Source: CAVYPR01 sp963770505 (GTDB lineage: Bacteria; Actinomycetota; Acidimicrobiia; Acidimicrobiales; RAAP-2). Taken from it: 64,000 bases of DNA. The notes under the pieces are model-generated. The model searched no databases. It was not told the DNA's origin and saw only the letters and a list, made by a program, of their open reading frames with translations. Positions 26,701 to 31,100 of the stretch are shown here, one piece after another. The position numbers were made by a program, and so were the translations under genes. The stretch is from positions 372,001 through 436,000 of the forward strand of contig CAVYPR010000001.1 in assembly GCA_963770505.1 (NCBI GenBank). Direction: 5' to 3'. How positions within the stretch are numbered: position 1 is the first letter of the stretch; each line of letters starts with the position of its first letter.

Positions 26701-27240
26701 TGTGGCCTCGATCCCGCAGGCGGATGTGGAGCCGGCGCTCACCTGAGTGAAGGTGCCCGAGGGTGCCTTGGTGTCCCCTGTGTCTGTGTACCCCCAGCAG
26801 GTCGCCTGGCCTGTGGTCTTGATCCCGCAGGCGAAGGTGAAGCCGGCGCTCACCTGAGTGAAGGTGCCCGAGGGTGCCTTGGTGTCCCCTGTGTCTGTGT
26901 ACCCCCAGCAGATCGCCTGGCCTGTGGTCTTGATCCCACAGGCGAAAGTGGAGCCGGCGCTTATGGACCCCACTCCGGGGGGAGCGGATGCAGCCGTCAG
27001 CGAGGAGGTAATCGCTGCAGACTTGGCTGACGCAGGGCCGTCAATGAGGGCCGTTCCGACGGAGGACGCCATCATTACGGCAACTGCAGCCGTCACCGTG
27101 ATGATTGCTCGCGAGAAGTGGTGACGCCTGCCTTTGAAAGTTGCGCTATTCAGCGGGGCGATCCGCCGCCCATCTTTCCTCGCCCGAGCTGCAATCACCG
27201 CCAGCAAGTGTGTGTAGGTACGGAGCAATTTGATCCGCAT
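5728..27240 (-). CDS. Giant exported mosaic protein (7,170 aa) with RCC1-like, IPT, beta-helix, PLRSI, C25-like peptidase and MBG domains
   Basis: An uninterrupted 21.5-kb gene. The ATG follows AGGGGGG by 4 nt. Residues 1-44 are basic and about 45-71 hydrophobic, ending in GPASA: an export signal with an unusually long n-region. Order from the N-terminus: 14 RCC1-like 37-residue repeats (91-610); two IPT domains; a unique segment; two IPT; eight modules each made of a parallel beta-helix with SDDTFSND-type rungs, a GDPRPG...CDAGAFEYQ end (choice-of-anchor-Q-like) and an IPT; a Thr/Ser linker with PLRSI repeats; a DUF11-like sandwich; a PPC-like domain; a C25-like peptidase; an Ig-like part; six MBG-type repeats; eight IPT. 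It ends in DLFTYP with no LPXTG, transmembrane anchor or sorting tail, so the mature protein is probably released or held non-covalently. A role as adhesin or matrix protein that processes itself or partners is inference. Confidence 0.92.
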   Translation of the reverse strand: MRIKLLRTYTHLLAVIAARARKDGRRIAPLNSATFKGRRHHFSRAIITVTAAVAVMMASSVGTALIDGPASAKSAAITSSLTAASAPPGVGSISAGSTFACGIKTTGQAICWGYTDTGDTKAPSGTFTQVSAGFTFACGIKTTGQATCWGYTDTGDTKAPSGTFTQVSAGSTSACGIEATGQATCWGYTDTGDTKAPSGTFTQLSAGSTSACGIKATGQATCWGYTDTGDTKAPSGTFTQVSAGFTSACGIKATGQATCWGRTFTGDTKAPLGTFTQVSAGSTFACGIKTTGHATCWGFTSTGDTKAPPGTFTQVSSGTEFACGIKTTGQATCWGRATTGETKAPTTNFGHAQVSAGYAFACGIKTTGHATCWGYTDTGDTKAPSGTFTQVSAGPTFACGIRTTGQATCWGRTSAGDTRAPSGTFTQVSAGSAFACGIKTTGQATCWGRTSTGETKAPSGTFTQVSAGPTFACGIKTTGQATCWGRTSTGDTKAPSGTFTQVSAGPTFACGIKTTGHVTCWGRTSTGDTKAPSGTFTQVIASSAFACGIKATGQATCWGRTTTGDTKAPPGTFTQVSAGDAFACGIQTTGQATCWGHTDAEDTHALDLVTSPIFPPSISTLSPPSGTSPGGTTVTITGTNLTGATVVKFGTTTAASFHVTSPTTIKATTPAHPSGTVMVSVTTPGGKATKTGFTFVVPPPSISNLTPTSGTSLGGTPVTITGTNLTAATVVKFGTTTAASFHVTSPTTIKATTPAHPSGTVMVSVTTPGGTAAKTGFTFTPASCPPHYSGAYTGAVDSTSFGTQTTSVWTTTYSSVTGPATFTSHIAVPGLGANLTAKGTISCQNVSFATASLDTARYTGTTTPLGFNSSGTFTAGGGVSGTWHDQLATTKPSINSITVLTGSDTTPERGPIIEIHGTKLFAASSVRFGSTTATNLTVTSPTTIRASVPASQHGKVSVSVTTPGGTGYFTWTGPAPSISSLTPPLGISNGGTTVTITGQGLLGASAVTFGTATAASFTVVGATEIKAVTEPHTTGTVAVSVTTPDGTATKATAFAFVTSTTTLYVAPAGTGLACTKSAPCPTIQDAISRAESVTFTAKAVTIAVAAGTYVEDDFVTAKSLTSLTIRGAGTHGTTMAGSTTELSLYITGGTVTISGITITYWSSAVDNSGSLTLADDTFSKGGDSTYDSGAIYNLGALTLTDDTFSNNDGHLGGGVYNTSTAIATVTDDTFSNDSGYFGGVYNTGKATVADDTFSNDNGYFGGGVANWGTATLTDDSFSNDSGNYGGGGVTNNNGTLTVSDSILNSASCSGTITDGGHNVETGDSCGFGTTSLNTSTTINLATKLAANGSTGPQTLAIGPTSSAFEEVPAVACATSTDERGDPRPGVSSQTRCDAGAFEYQGTQPATSITSVTPARGPVFGGTTVTITGTNFLGATSVHFGTTPAARFTVVGSTEIRATTEPHTTGTVAVSVTTTTGTLTKPTAFTFVTSTTTLYVTPAGTGLACVQSAPCPTIQDAISRAESQTFTTTSVTVDVASGTYQEHDTITAKSLTSLDIRGARTHATTVTGTTSGRDFTVSGGTVAISGLTITKGSATSGAGVFSGAGADLTLTDDTVSDDAYYPWNYGGGVDNRGTLTAADDTFSDINVGGIANWGTATFADDTFSNDDNSPGTVGVNNLSGTLTVSDSILDSATCSGTITDGGHNVETGDSCGFGTTSLNTSTTINLATTLAANTSTGPQTLAIGPTSSAFEEVPAAACTTSTDERGDPRPGVSSQTRCDAGAFEYQGTQSATSITSVAPSFGIAGGGTIVTITGLSLLGTSAVHFGTTPAASFTVVGATEVQATTEAHQTGTVAVSVTTATGTATDPHAYTYVTSTTTLYVTPAGTGLACVQRAPCPTIQGAITRAESQTFTAKAVTIDVASGTYQEHDTITAKSLTSLDILGARTHATTVTGTTSGRDFTVSGGTVAISGLEISKGYAATGAGVFSTAHSTLTLSDDTFANNDAYYYDDDGSVYNTGTLTATDDTFTGNGGYYGGGIANGYGGTATVTNDTFADDIGDVYGGGVSNWGTATLSDDTFANDTSSYHYGSLNGFSGTLTVSDSILDSATCSGTITDGGHNVETGDSCGFGTTSLNTSTTINLAATLAANTSTGPQTLAIGPTSSAFEEVPAAACTTSTDERADPRPGVSSQTRCDAGAFEYQGTQPATSITSVAPSFGIAAGGTSVVITGLNLLGTTALHFGTTRAASFTVVGSTEIRATTEPHTTGTVAVSVTTTTGTVTKPAAFTFVTSTTTLYVTPAGTGLACVQSAPCPTIQGAITRAESQTFTAKAVTVDVASGTYQEHDTITAKSLTSLDIQGARTHATTVTGTTSGRDFTVSGGTVAISGLGITKGSTDTGGGVYNGGTLTLTDDTFTNDNGYDYYGGAVDNYGTLTMTDDTLSGDSGYYGGGVTNWGTATLADDTFADDNGYYGGGVSNWGTATLGDDTFSNDNGDYGYGGLDNYSGTLTVSDSILDSATCSGTITDGGHNVETGDSCGFGTTSLNTSTTINLATTLAANTSTGPQTLAIGPTSSAFEEVPAAACTTSTDERGDPRPGVSSQTRCDAGAFEYQGTQSATSITSVAPSFGIAGGGTIVTITGLSLLGTSAVHFGTTPAASFTVVGATEVQATTEAHQTGTVAVSVTTATGTATDPHAYTYVTSTTTLYVTPAGTGLACVQRAPCPTIQGAITRAESQTFTAKAVTIDVASGTYQEHDTITATSLLSLSIEGAGSSVTTVTGTTSGRPFTVSGGSVAISGLEISKGYAATGAGVFSTAHSTLTLSDDTFANNDAYYYDDDGSVYNTGTLTATDDTFTGNGGYYGGGIANGYGGTATVTNDTFADDIGDVYGGGVSNWGTATLSDDTFANDTSSYHYGSLNGFSGTLTVSDSILDSATCSGTITDGGHNVETGDSCGFGTTSLNTSTTINLAATLAANTSTGPQTLAIGPTSSAFEEVPAAACTTSTDERADPRPGVSSQTRCDAGAFEYQGTQPATSITSVAPSFGIAAGGTSVVITGLNLLGTTALHFGTTRAASFTVVGSTEIRATTEPHTTGTVAVSVTTTTGTVTKPAAFTFVTSTTTLYVTPAGTGLACVQSAPCPTIQGAITRAESQTFTAKAVTVDVASGTYQEHDTITAKSLTSLDIQGARTHATTVTGTTSGRDFTVSGGTVAISGLGITKGSTDTGGGVYNGGTLTLTDDTFTNDNGYDYYGGAVDNYGTLTMTDDTLSGDSGYYGGGVTNWGTATLADDTFADDNGYYGGGVSNWGTATLGDDTFSNDNGDYGYGGLDNYSGTLTVSDSILDSATCSGTITDGGHNVETGDSCGFGTTSLNTSTTINLATTLAANTSTGPQTLAIGPTSSAFEEVPAAACTTSTDERGDPRPGVSSQTRCDAGAFEYQGTQSATSITSVAPSFGIAGGGTIVTITGLSLLGTSAVHFGTTPAASFTVVGATEVQATTEAHQTGTVAVSVTTATGTATDPHAYTYVTSTTTLYVTPAGTGLACVQRAPCPTIQGAITRAESQTFTAKAVTIDVASGTYQEHDTITAKSLTSLDILGARTHATTVTGTTSGRDFTVSGGTVAISGLEISKGYAATGAGVFSTAHSTLTLSDDTFANNDAYYYDDDGSVYNTGTLTATDDTFTGNGGYYGGGIANGYGGTATVTNDTFADDIGDVYGGGVSNWGTATLSDDTFANDTSSYHYGSLNGFSGTLTVSDSILDSATCSGTITDGGHNVETGDSCGFGTTSLNTSTTINLAATLAANTSTGPQTLAIGPTSSAFEEVPAAACTTSTDERADPRPGVSSQTRCDAGAFEYQGTQPATSITSVAPSFGIAAGGTSVVITGLNLLGTTALHFGTTRAASFTVVGSTEIRATTEAHQTGTVAVSVTTTTGTVTKPAAFTFVTSTTTLYVTPAGTGLACVQSAPCPTIQGAITRAESQTFTAKAVTVDVASGTYQEHDTITAKSLTSLDIQGARTHATTVTGTTSGRDFTVSGGTVAISGLGITKGSTDTGGGVYNGGTLTLTDDTFTNDNGYDYYGGAVDNYGTLTMTDDTLSGDSGYYGGGVTNWGTATLADDTFADDNGYYGGGGLDNYSGTTTISDSILDSASCSGTITDGGHNVETGDSCGFGTTSLNTSTTINLAATLVANTSTGPQTLAIGPTSSAFEEVPATACTTSTDERGDPRPGVSSQTRCDAGAFEYQGTQPATSITSVTPARGPAVGGTTATIIGTGLIGVTSVEFGTTAAASFHATGPTTIKVRTPAHQVGAVDVSVTTTSGMTTKPTAFTFVNAPTISSVTLASGMGGPTVEIHGTNLSATSSVEFGTTASTSFSITSATTITATIPATVHGHMQVTVESPSGTVSFTWTEPHASATVTLSASSPAVDSVSSVPEAAVPATSIQAATSTTSTTSAGQSAAGNAASAPLRSIPLRSIALGSFPLRSIPLRSIPLRSIPAAAKALSSVLLSNLPITYPAGCSGASCTGWGGVLAGTGYSTDPLDAVTLADVLANATASARFNSVPLSSLDVSSTALASIPLVSVALAGVPLRSIPLTGSTGSTTGNLRAWCGQLTTLGFTCHTKFGITPTKPSSAQDVDLLALSLAGVPVDSVPLRSIPLRSIDLSSSPLRSIPLRSIDLSSTPLRSIPLRSIPLRSIPLRSIPLRSIPLVHTVVTCNLVACESTSTTTLLDALNAGAILPTATLDQLDNLTSSVLGSVKLSSLDLATDPLGGITLSSLDLTSTSLATLKLRTLQMTSSPLGAIPVQALATASSVVTCGMVTCSSTSTTLADAVGKGAIKATATLSQLENLNGVVLSRHRLTATDLSVDRLGTIPLHSIEAIATTVDCTEVNCGATASTTLSDAQAKGAILATATLGDLGPFLATPLSQLGSYGTATLADLGSYLGTTVGQLLAGINPSTPDFPTLTLSDLLAGLLPPTSYPWQKVKLTRIPLSKSATAGGTETLDAKVTVTNPLSFTKTSAAVTVTFTLPPGFSYVTGSAVATGVDHLTPSTESSTSVTFGGGHSYVVAPGTHTVQISVDAGIGLGLAQARATALVTTVLTSATTSTTAMDVVDARAPGYYSPTTPAQLAAGTLNLGYVRPTSDVDYWSVKVTQGDELALTLSNLPADFDLALFATSTQQLQGTPVGEATGTNDATATLTGKVHQQTTGTQGIPLTPPAGYQLYAYSDNRGTADENIQTPPLKAGNYLVQVSGYNADSSLQPYLLRATEVSSGTTTTCPGIIYTNPMPAPAAPTTIASNVNTLFLVNSQRLAAAYGATDESDVMTDLTQVAADQTAGVIGAVVPVDSNPTVETAYSNWNVDPCTVASGNEVVSAIAQMVDTIRKTHKTIANVVIVGADDQIPFARIADGATESNERDYAASTFPGEQNVLANTLGQGYYLSDDPYTDSHPLAVGSATLYTPQVAVGRLVETPAQIEESLQRFVTSKGVLDASTALSTGYSFLTGGAKAVAANLAKVTGRKVAQLIDTTWTHADLDQALTATPAPGLDSINAHFDYGRALPAIGNTTGTQNDLVTTTDVLDASKDTYAGRLLFSMGCHAGLELDGSELEASGFKTPISDWAKTFASVGALWVGNTGYGYGDTATIAYSARLMAEFAANLNGTMSVGAALTNAKQTYDASNAVLSPYDLKAVMESTFYGLPMYHLNDHQTTPSRPKPLPTHTDTATGLTAATVTFNLVEGAGAGQLGEVTATGGSYYQVNGTNAYDASTQTTEYRPIEPLAKVEVTQPTASSPKTLGLVAHGAFITALTSTDTDGFTPTISNPGVDSATHTASAGPVIDPFPSQLQRVATYTTLGTGGVTKHQELDFVAGQFIPDNQTDGMGIQRIFTSAKVKVLYTSPTNTDVTRPTIETVSATATSAQATFVVQASDPKTTIKEVEILYTDARTPGIWIPLALQSSNGHTWTGHGAPTASGDVDYFVQVVDASGNVAVASNKASNYSAVEKPTPVTIDVSGSQTYGDHTPKFNYSTTPPGVEVNGTLSCAKLATGATIAPSLKVDAYTINGTSCTGLTTRANYAFTYVGTSGGFTVSKATLTVKANAATRPYGAANPTLGYTLSGFVNTENTSVVTGSASCSTTAMKSSPVGTYPITCTIGSLTAANYDFSFSPGTLRVTPATLTVKANAATRSYGAANPSFGYKLSGFVNTENTSVVTGTASCSPTATMSSHVGTYPITCTIGSLTAANYDFSFSPGTLRVTPATLTVTANAATRVYGAANPSFGYSLSGFVNTENSSVVTGTASCSTTATKTSPIGTYPITCATVSLKAANYDFSFSPGILKVTPPTLTVTAKPATRSYGAANPSFGYSLSGFVNTENTSVVTGTASCSTTATKTSPIGTYPITCTIGSLTSAVYGFSFSPGTLRVTPATLTVTANAATRVYGATNPSLGYSLSGFVNTENTSVVTGTASCSTTATKTSPIGTYPITCTIGSLTAANYVFSFKVGNLSVTRVPPSVLHVSPTRGPASGGTRVTITGSNFTGVLSVKFGATTATTFTVTGTTSIAATTRSHRAGAVAVSVTTYGGTATMATGFTFLAAPTITSLTPTAGKLVGGTTVTVTGTGFTSGATVAFGTGHPGTTVMVVSTAKITVKAPAHAAGTVTVTVTTGGGTSGAKLYAYDPVPTITSISRTSGPVSGGTTVTVTGTGFTSGATVAFGTGHPGTTVMVVSTAKITVKAPAHAAGTVTVTVTTGGGTSGAKLYAYANAPTIISITPTAGKPSGGTTVTITGTGFTSGATVAFGTGHPGTTVMVVSTAKITVKGPAHAAGTVTVTVTTAGGTSGAKHYTYANAPTITSITPTAGRLVGGTTVTVTGTGFTSGATVAFGTGHPGTTVMVVSTLKITVKAPAHAAGTVTVAVTTAGGTSGAKHYAYDPVPTITSISRTSGPVSGGTQVTITGTGYYTVSGVKFGTTTAQSFTSRSSSQLVATAPLHAAGTVRISVTTPGGTTPTTSVDSFRFTLPPPAVSAVAPASGPPTGGTSVTVSGGGFTGATTVWFGSSKGKTVSVNAAGTQLTVKSPAGTSGASVAVRVVTPVGESPAQTADLFTYSPTITSLSRTSGPLAGGTKVTITGTGFSTVTNVKFGTTAARTFTVKSPTQIVATSPAHAAGQVRISVVTTGGGTTPATSNDLFTYP
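5731..7790 (-). repeat. C-terminal tandem IPT/TIG domains (eight copies, four on a 252-bp period)
   Basis: Eight Ig-like IPT/TIG units form the last 690 or so residues of the giant protein. Each starts with a PTITSI-type strand, contains GGTTVTVTGTGF, and ends with a VTVTTGGGTSG-type strand. Units at about 6480-7520 repeat exactly every 252 bp (84 residues) and are nearly identical at the DNA level, whereas the outer units have diverged. This points to recent duplication within the gene. IPT domains elsewhere serve as rigid spacers or ligand-binding Ig modules on extracellular proteins. Confidence 0.85.
7790..9070 (-). repeat. MBG-type domain repeats, 249-bp period
   Basis: Five near-identical 83-residue units are marked by the LTVTANAATRVYGAANPS and YPITC motifs; the phrase coding for the second recurs at 7841, 8090, 8339, 8588 and 8837. 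A sixth, diverged unit precedes them in the protein (PVTIDVSGSQTYGDHTP, near 9230-9290). Sequence style matches the MBG family of bacterial surface proteins. Each unit has a pair of Cys, so an internal disulfide per unit is possible. Confidence 0.8.
10150..11450 (-). other. C25-like (clan CD) cysteine peptidase domain inside the giant protein
   Basis: This segment of the giant gene encodes a caspase-fold domain resembling gingipain-family (C25) peptidases. The candidate dyad is His5539 in INAHFDYGR and Cys5583 in LLFSMGCHAG, each at the end of a hydrophobic strand as clan CD requires. A preceding strand VVIVGADDQIPF and a later WVGNTGYGYGDT also fit the fold. A PPC-like domain lies just N-terminal (about 11460-11945) and an Ig-like region C-terminal, the usual setting of gingipain-type enzymes. 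The specificity residue cannot be read off. The dyad being intact suggests activity; self-cleavage is conjecture. Confidence 0.72.
13150..13880 (-). repeat. PLRSI pentapeptide-like repeats (15-bp DNA units)
   Basis: Runs of PLRSI and DLSSS-type pentapeptides occur at about 13786-13880, 13498-13515 and 13150-13330, coded by 15-bp units close to GGGATCGAGCGCAGC (plus-strand reading). Leu and Ile recur every five residues, as expected for a right-handed quadrilateral beta-helix of the pentapeptide-repeat kind, although the canonical A(D/N)LXX consensus is not followed. The surrounding 600 residues carry more degenerate versions (LSSLDLATDPLGGITLSSL) and Cys-containing spacers. Function unknown. 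Confidence 0.75.
14535..22190 (-). repeat. 2,472-bp tandem triplication of beta-helix module pairs
   Basis: Three copies of an 824-residue A+B module pair lie head to tail in the giant gene. Landmarks recur exactly 2,472 bp apart, for example 15411/17883/20355 and 17000/19472. Long stretches are identical between copies even in non-coding frames, so the duplication is recent or is being homogenised. Exceptions are a divergent block of about 100 bp in the middle copy (about 18880-18985) and loss of a 24-codon beta-helix rung in the leftmost copy (near 14880-14930). Two older, diverged modules precede the triplication in the protein (about 21880-22780 and 23030-24070). Each module has the TLYVTPAGTGLAC start and CDAGAFEYQ end. 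Confidence 0.93.
25413..26970 (-). repeat. Fourteen RCC1-like repeats, 111-bp period
   Basis: Fourteen 37-residue units of the form VSAGSTFACGIKTTGQ followed by ATCWG and GDTKAPSGTFTQ make up residues 91-610 of the giant protein. Each unit holds two Cys (ACGI and TCWG). The style matches RCC1/alpha-tubulin-suppressor repeats that build beta-propellers, and fourteen would fit two seven-bladed propellers. The units are close to identical at DNA level, with variation concentrated in the residues before ACGI and after CWG. Confidence 0.85.
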
Positions 27241-27599
27241 CGTGCCCCCCTGTCAGAACATCTGCTCTTCTTATCATTACAAAAGCAGCGCTGCTCATGC
27301 CCGGAGAGGATTGCTGATGTCGCCGGCAAGTTTTGGGTTGCCGTTGATAATTCGTCCAGTTCAGAGCATTGGAGCTAGCCGAAATGCTCAAAAGCGTAGG
27401 TGTCGGCAGGGGAATGTCGTGGCGCCGATATGGCGTCCTGAGCGCTGTAGAAGCCGGGGTTCCTCGCAAGTGAGGAGTCAGCGGGCGCTCTTCGGAGCGT
27501 AAGTCCAATCACTCACCGATGGAGATACCCGATTACCCTCGACCAATGCTGAGGGAAGGCGTTTCCTTCTTCCATCTAGCAAGGAGGGTGTTGGTGTAG
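27241..27599. other. Upstream region of the giant gene
   Basis: This stretch is visibly less GC-rich than its surroundings, as expected for a promoter. It contains a perfect 12-bp palindrome, AGCAGCGCTGCT at 27284-27295, about 45 bp before the giant gene's start, and minus-strand AT-rich elements (TAATGATAAGA, AATTATCAAC). I cannot assign a sigma factor or transcription start. No convincing gene is present. Confidence 0.35.
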
Positions 27600-27830
27600 C
27601 TAGAGGGCCGACCGCCTGTCCCTCTCGCGCTTGATGTGCCTGAGGCGAGCCTGCGCGTCGAGCCATTGGTGGGAACGAGCGAGCTGTCCTTCGCTCGGCA
27701 GGTGGTGGTGCCCCAATGGGTTGTCCACTCGTGCTCCGCAGCGCCGACACACCGCCATCCGCCCGTTGGTCTCGGGAAGGTGGTCCTGGTCGAGCCGGGT
27801 GCTGATCTGCATTGCTTCAAGTGAAACCAT
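27600..27830 (-). CDS. Small CxxC/His-rich hypothetical protein
   Basis: 76 codons starting at an ATG with AGGGG 6 nt upstream. The middle has a CRRCGARVDNPLGHHH segment, which could bind a metal, and the C-terminal third is basic and probably helical (ARLRHIKRERDRR). An internal Met at residue 25 gives an alternative 52-residue form starting just before the CxxC. I do not recognise the family. It stands alone between the two large secreted-protein genes. The CxxC and the ribosome binding site favour a real gene, but homology would have to confirm this. Confidence 0.4.
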   Translation of the reverse strand: MVSLEAMQISTRLDQDHLPETNGRMAVCRRCGARVDNPLGHHHLPSEGQLARSHQWLDAQARLRHIKRERDRRSAL

Positions 27831-28120
27831 GCGTGCCCCTCATTGCGTCGTTAGCACTCCATGCTACGCCCTTTTGTTCCGTTGCGTTGGTGTGCCGCCG
27901 GGGTCGTGTCTGTCCGGCCGAGGGCTGACACGGGAGGCGTCCCGACGGCGGAGCCGCTTGGTGCCGCAGGTTCTCTGAGCTGATCTGCGACCCGTGAACC
28001 TCCGGCCGCGAGGATCGCGTTCACCGCGGCCGCAGAGGTCGCCCTACGCTTGCTAAGCACCGGGGTACGTGGTCACTAACTGTGGCACCCAACCGTCTTC
28101 GGGGTGGGGATCCACGGCCC

Positions 28121-31100
28121 TCAGCCGGTCGTCGGCACGGCCCCCACGATATTGGTGACGTGCACTGTGACCCCCGGCAGCGATCCCACGAACCCTGCAT
28201 CGCCGAAGGCAAAGATGCCCCCGTCGGAGCCGATCAGCCAGTACCCGCGTGTGTCGCCGGTGTGGACGATGCCGATGACCGGAAGAGCCGGAACGACCCC
28301 GATGGTGGGCAGTGTGCCGGGGGAGGGCTTCCTGGCGTCGCCGAAGGGATAGACGGTCCCGTTCTGGGTGGTGATCCAATACCCTCCGCCTGTCGGGGTT
28401 CCGGCGATGGCTGAGACCGGAGATGAGGTGCCCTTCACTGTGCCGAGCCCCTTGGCTGCGCCGAATCCGTAGACGGTGCCTGTCGCCGAGACCAACCAGT
28501 AGCCGTTTCCCGAAGGCGTCGACGCGATGCCGATGATGTTGTTGGCGTGGACGCCCCTGCCCGGCAGGGAACCGAGGAACGGAACTGTCCCGAAGGCGAA
28601 GACCCCGCCGTCCCGACCTACGAGGAAGTAGCCCCCGTCTGTGTCGGCCGCCACGATGCCGGTGATGGGCTGAGCGGGGGTGACGTGTTGCCCGGGCAAT
28701 GATCCCAGGAACGGCGCGTTCCCGAAGGCGAAGACCCCGCCGTCGGACCCGACCAGGAAGTAGCCCTCGTCGGTGATGGTTGGCACCATGCCGACGATGT
28801 TCCTGACGTGCACCCCCAGGCCGGGGAGCGAGCCGTAGAAGCCACCGCTCTGCCCGGTGGGGAAGACGAAGACTCCGCCATCGGAGCCGACCATGTCGTA
28901 GCCCGCCGACCCCCCCGAGCCTCCCGAGCCTCCCGAGCCTCCGGAGCCAGTCGAGGATCCCGAGGGTGTGACGGCATTCGAGGCTGTCGAAGGCGGACCT
29001 GTGCCGTCGGCGTTGGTGGCCTTCACCGTGAAGGTGTAACTCGTCCCGTTCTTGAGACCCGTGACTGTGCAGGACAGTCCAGTGGTGGAGCAGGTCTTTT
29101 CTGTCGGTACCGAGATCACCGTGTACTTGATGATCGGAGAGCCGTTTGTCACGGCCGGGGACCACGTGACCATTGCCGCGCCATTTCCTGCTGTGGCCGT
29201 GGGTTTCCCGGGCTTCCCAGGAACAGTCGATGGAGTGACCCTGTTCGAGGGAGGCGAGGCCGGACCTGTGCCGTCGGTGTTGTGAGCCTTAACCGTGAAC
29301 GAGTAAGCGGTTCCATTCTGGAGTCCCGTGACCGTGCAGGTGAGGCCTGTGGTGGTGCAGGTCTTGCCTGTCGGTGTCGAGGTCACGGTGTACTGGCTGA
29401 TTCTCAGCCCCCCTGTTGTTGCCGCGGTCCAGGACACCTGCACCTTCTGATTACCAGCAGAGGCGGTGGGCTGTGCGGGCGCGGCGGGGGGGCCCGTGGG
29501 CGTGGCCTTGATCGAAGGTGTCGACGGTGTGCTTGTACCGCCGGCGCCGTGAGCCGTGACCGTGAAGGTGTAGGCCGTCCCATTCTTCAAGCCGGTAACT
29601 GTGCAGGTCAGAGCCGTGGTTGTGCAGGTCCTGCCTGTTGGCGTCGAGGTCACCGTGTAGCCGGTGATGGAGCTGCTTGTTGTGGGCGCTGTCCAGAAAA
29701 CGGCGACTTTGCCGGTGCCCGCGATGACGAAGGGTTTGGCGGGCTTGGACGGGGGGATGGCGGGAACGAGGGTCCAGGTGTCGGCGAGGTAGCTACCGCC
29801 GGACCCGCCGAACAGGATCAAGTTCGCCGTGGCCGGGTCGTAGTCCATCGAGGCCCCGTCGCGGGCTGTCGGGCTCTTGGCCGGGGAGAGCTTCGTCCAG
29901 GTGGTGCCGTTCCACGTCCAGGTGTCGGCGAGGTAGCTGCCGTCGGAGCCGCCGAAGAGGACCATGTTCGCCGTGGCCGGGTCGTAGTCCATCGAGGCCC
30001 CGTCGCGGGCTGTGGGGCTCTTGGCCGGGGAGAGCTTCGTCCAGGTGGTGCCGTTCCACGTCCAGGTGTCGGCGAGGTAGCTGCCGTCGGAGCCGCCGAA
30101 GAGGACCATGTTCGCCGTGGCCGGGTCGTAGGCCATCGACGCCCCGTCGCGGGCTGTGGGGCTTGTGGCCGGGGAGAGCTTGGTCCAGGTGGTGCCGTTC
30201 CACGCCCAGGTGTCGGCGAGGTAGCCGCCGTTGTAGCCGCCGAAGAGGACGAGAGTGCCCGTGGCCGGGTCGAAGGCCATCGAGGCTCCGTCGCGGGCTG
30301 CGGGGCTTGTGGCCGGTGAGAGCTTGGTCCACGTGGTGCCGTTCCACACCCAGGTGTCGGCGAGGTAGCCGCCGTTGTAGCCGCCGAAGAGGACGAGGTT
30401 GCCCGTGGCCGGATCGAAGGCCATCGAGGCTCCCTCGCGGGCTGCGGGACTTGTGGCCGGTGAGAGCTTGGTCCACGTGGTGCCGTTCCACGCCCAGGTG
30501 TCGCCGAGGTAACCGCCGCTGGAGCCGCCAAAGAGGACCATGTTTGCGGTGGCCGGGTCGAAGCCCATCGACGCCCCGTCGCGAGCTGTCGGGCTCTTGG
30601 CCGGGGAGAGCTCCGTCCAGGTCGTCGGCGGCCGGGGTGAGTACCCCCACGTCAAGGTGTCGGAGAGGTTGAATGTTGTGCTGGCTCCGCCGAAGAGCAC
30701 CATGTTCCCCGTGGCCGGGTCGAAGTCCATTGAGGCTTCGTAGCGGTTCATGGGATGAGTGGCCGGGGAGAGCTTGGTCCAGGTGGTGCCGTTCCACGTC
30801 CAGGTGTCATTGAGGTAGGCCGCACCGCCGAAGCCGCAGGTGAGGACCATGTTCCCCGTGGACGGGTCGAAGGCCATGGAGGCCCCGTAGCGGGCAGTGG
30901 TGCTGGTGGCCGGGGAGAGCTTGGTCCAGACCTTGCCGTTCCACGTCCAGGTGTCACCGAGAAAGGCGCCGATGACCTTGCTGCTGCCCCCGCCGAAGAG
31001 GAGCATGTTCCCCGTCGCCGGGTCGAAGGCCATCGAGGCCTCGTAACGGGCTGTGGGGCTTGGGCTTGTTGTGGGGGTGCGATTCGCCCAGGTGGTCCCG

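Noticed and set aside
25429..27030. 533-codon plus-strand Cys/Gly-rich repeat frame
   Set aside because: Antisense of the RCC1-like repeats; no ribosome binding site or signal, and the regularity is explained by the 111-bp period.
27851..28060. 69-codon minus-strand frame before the Kelch gene's 3' end
   Set aside because: Ala/Arg/Thr-rich with no ribosome binding site or recognisable motif.
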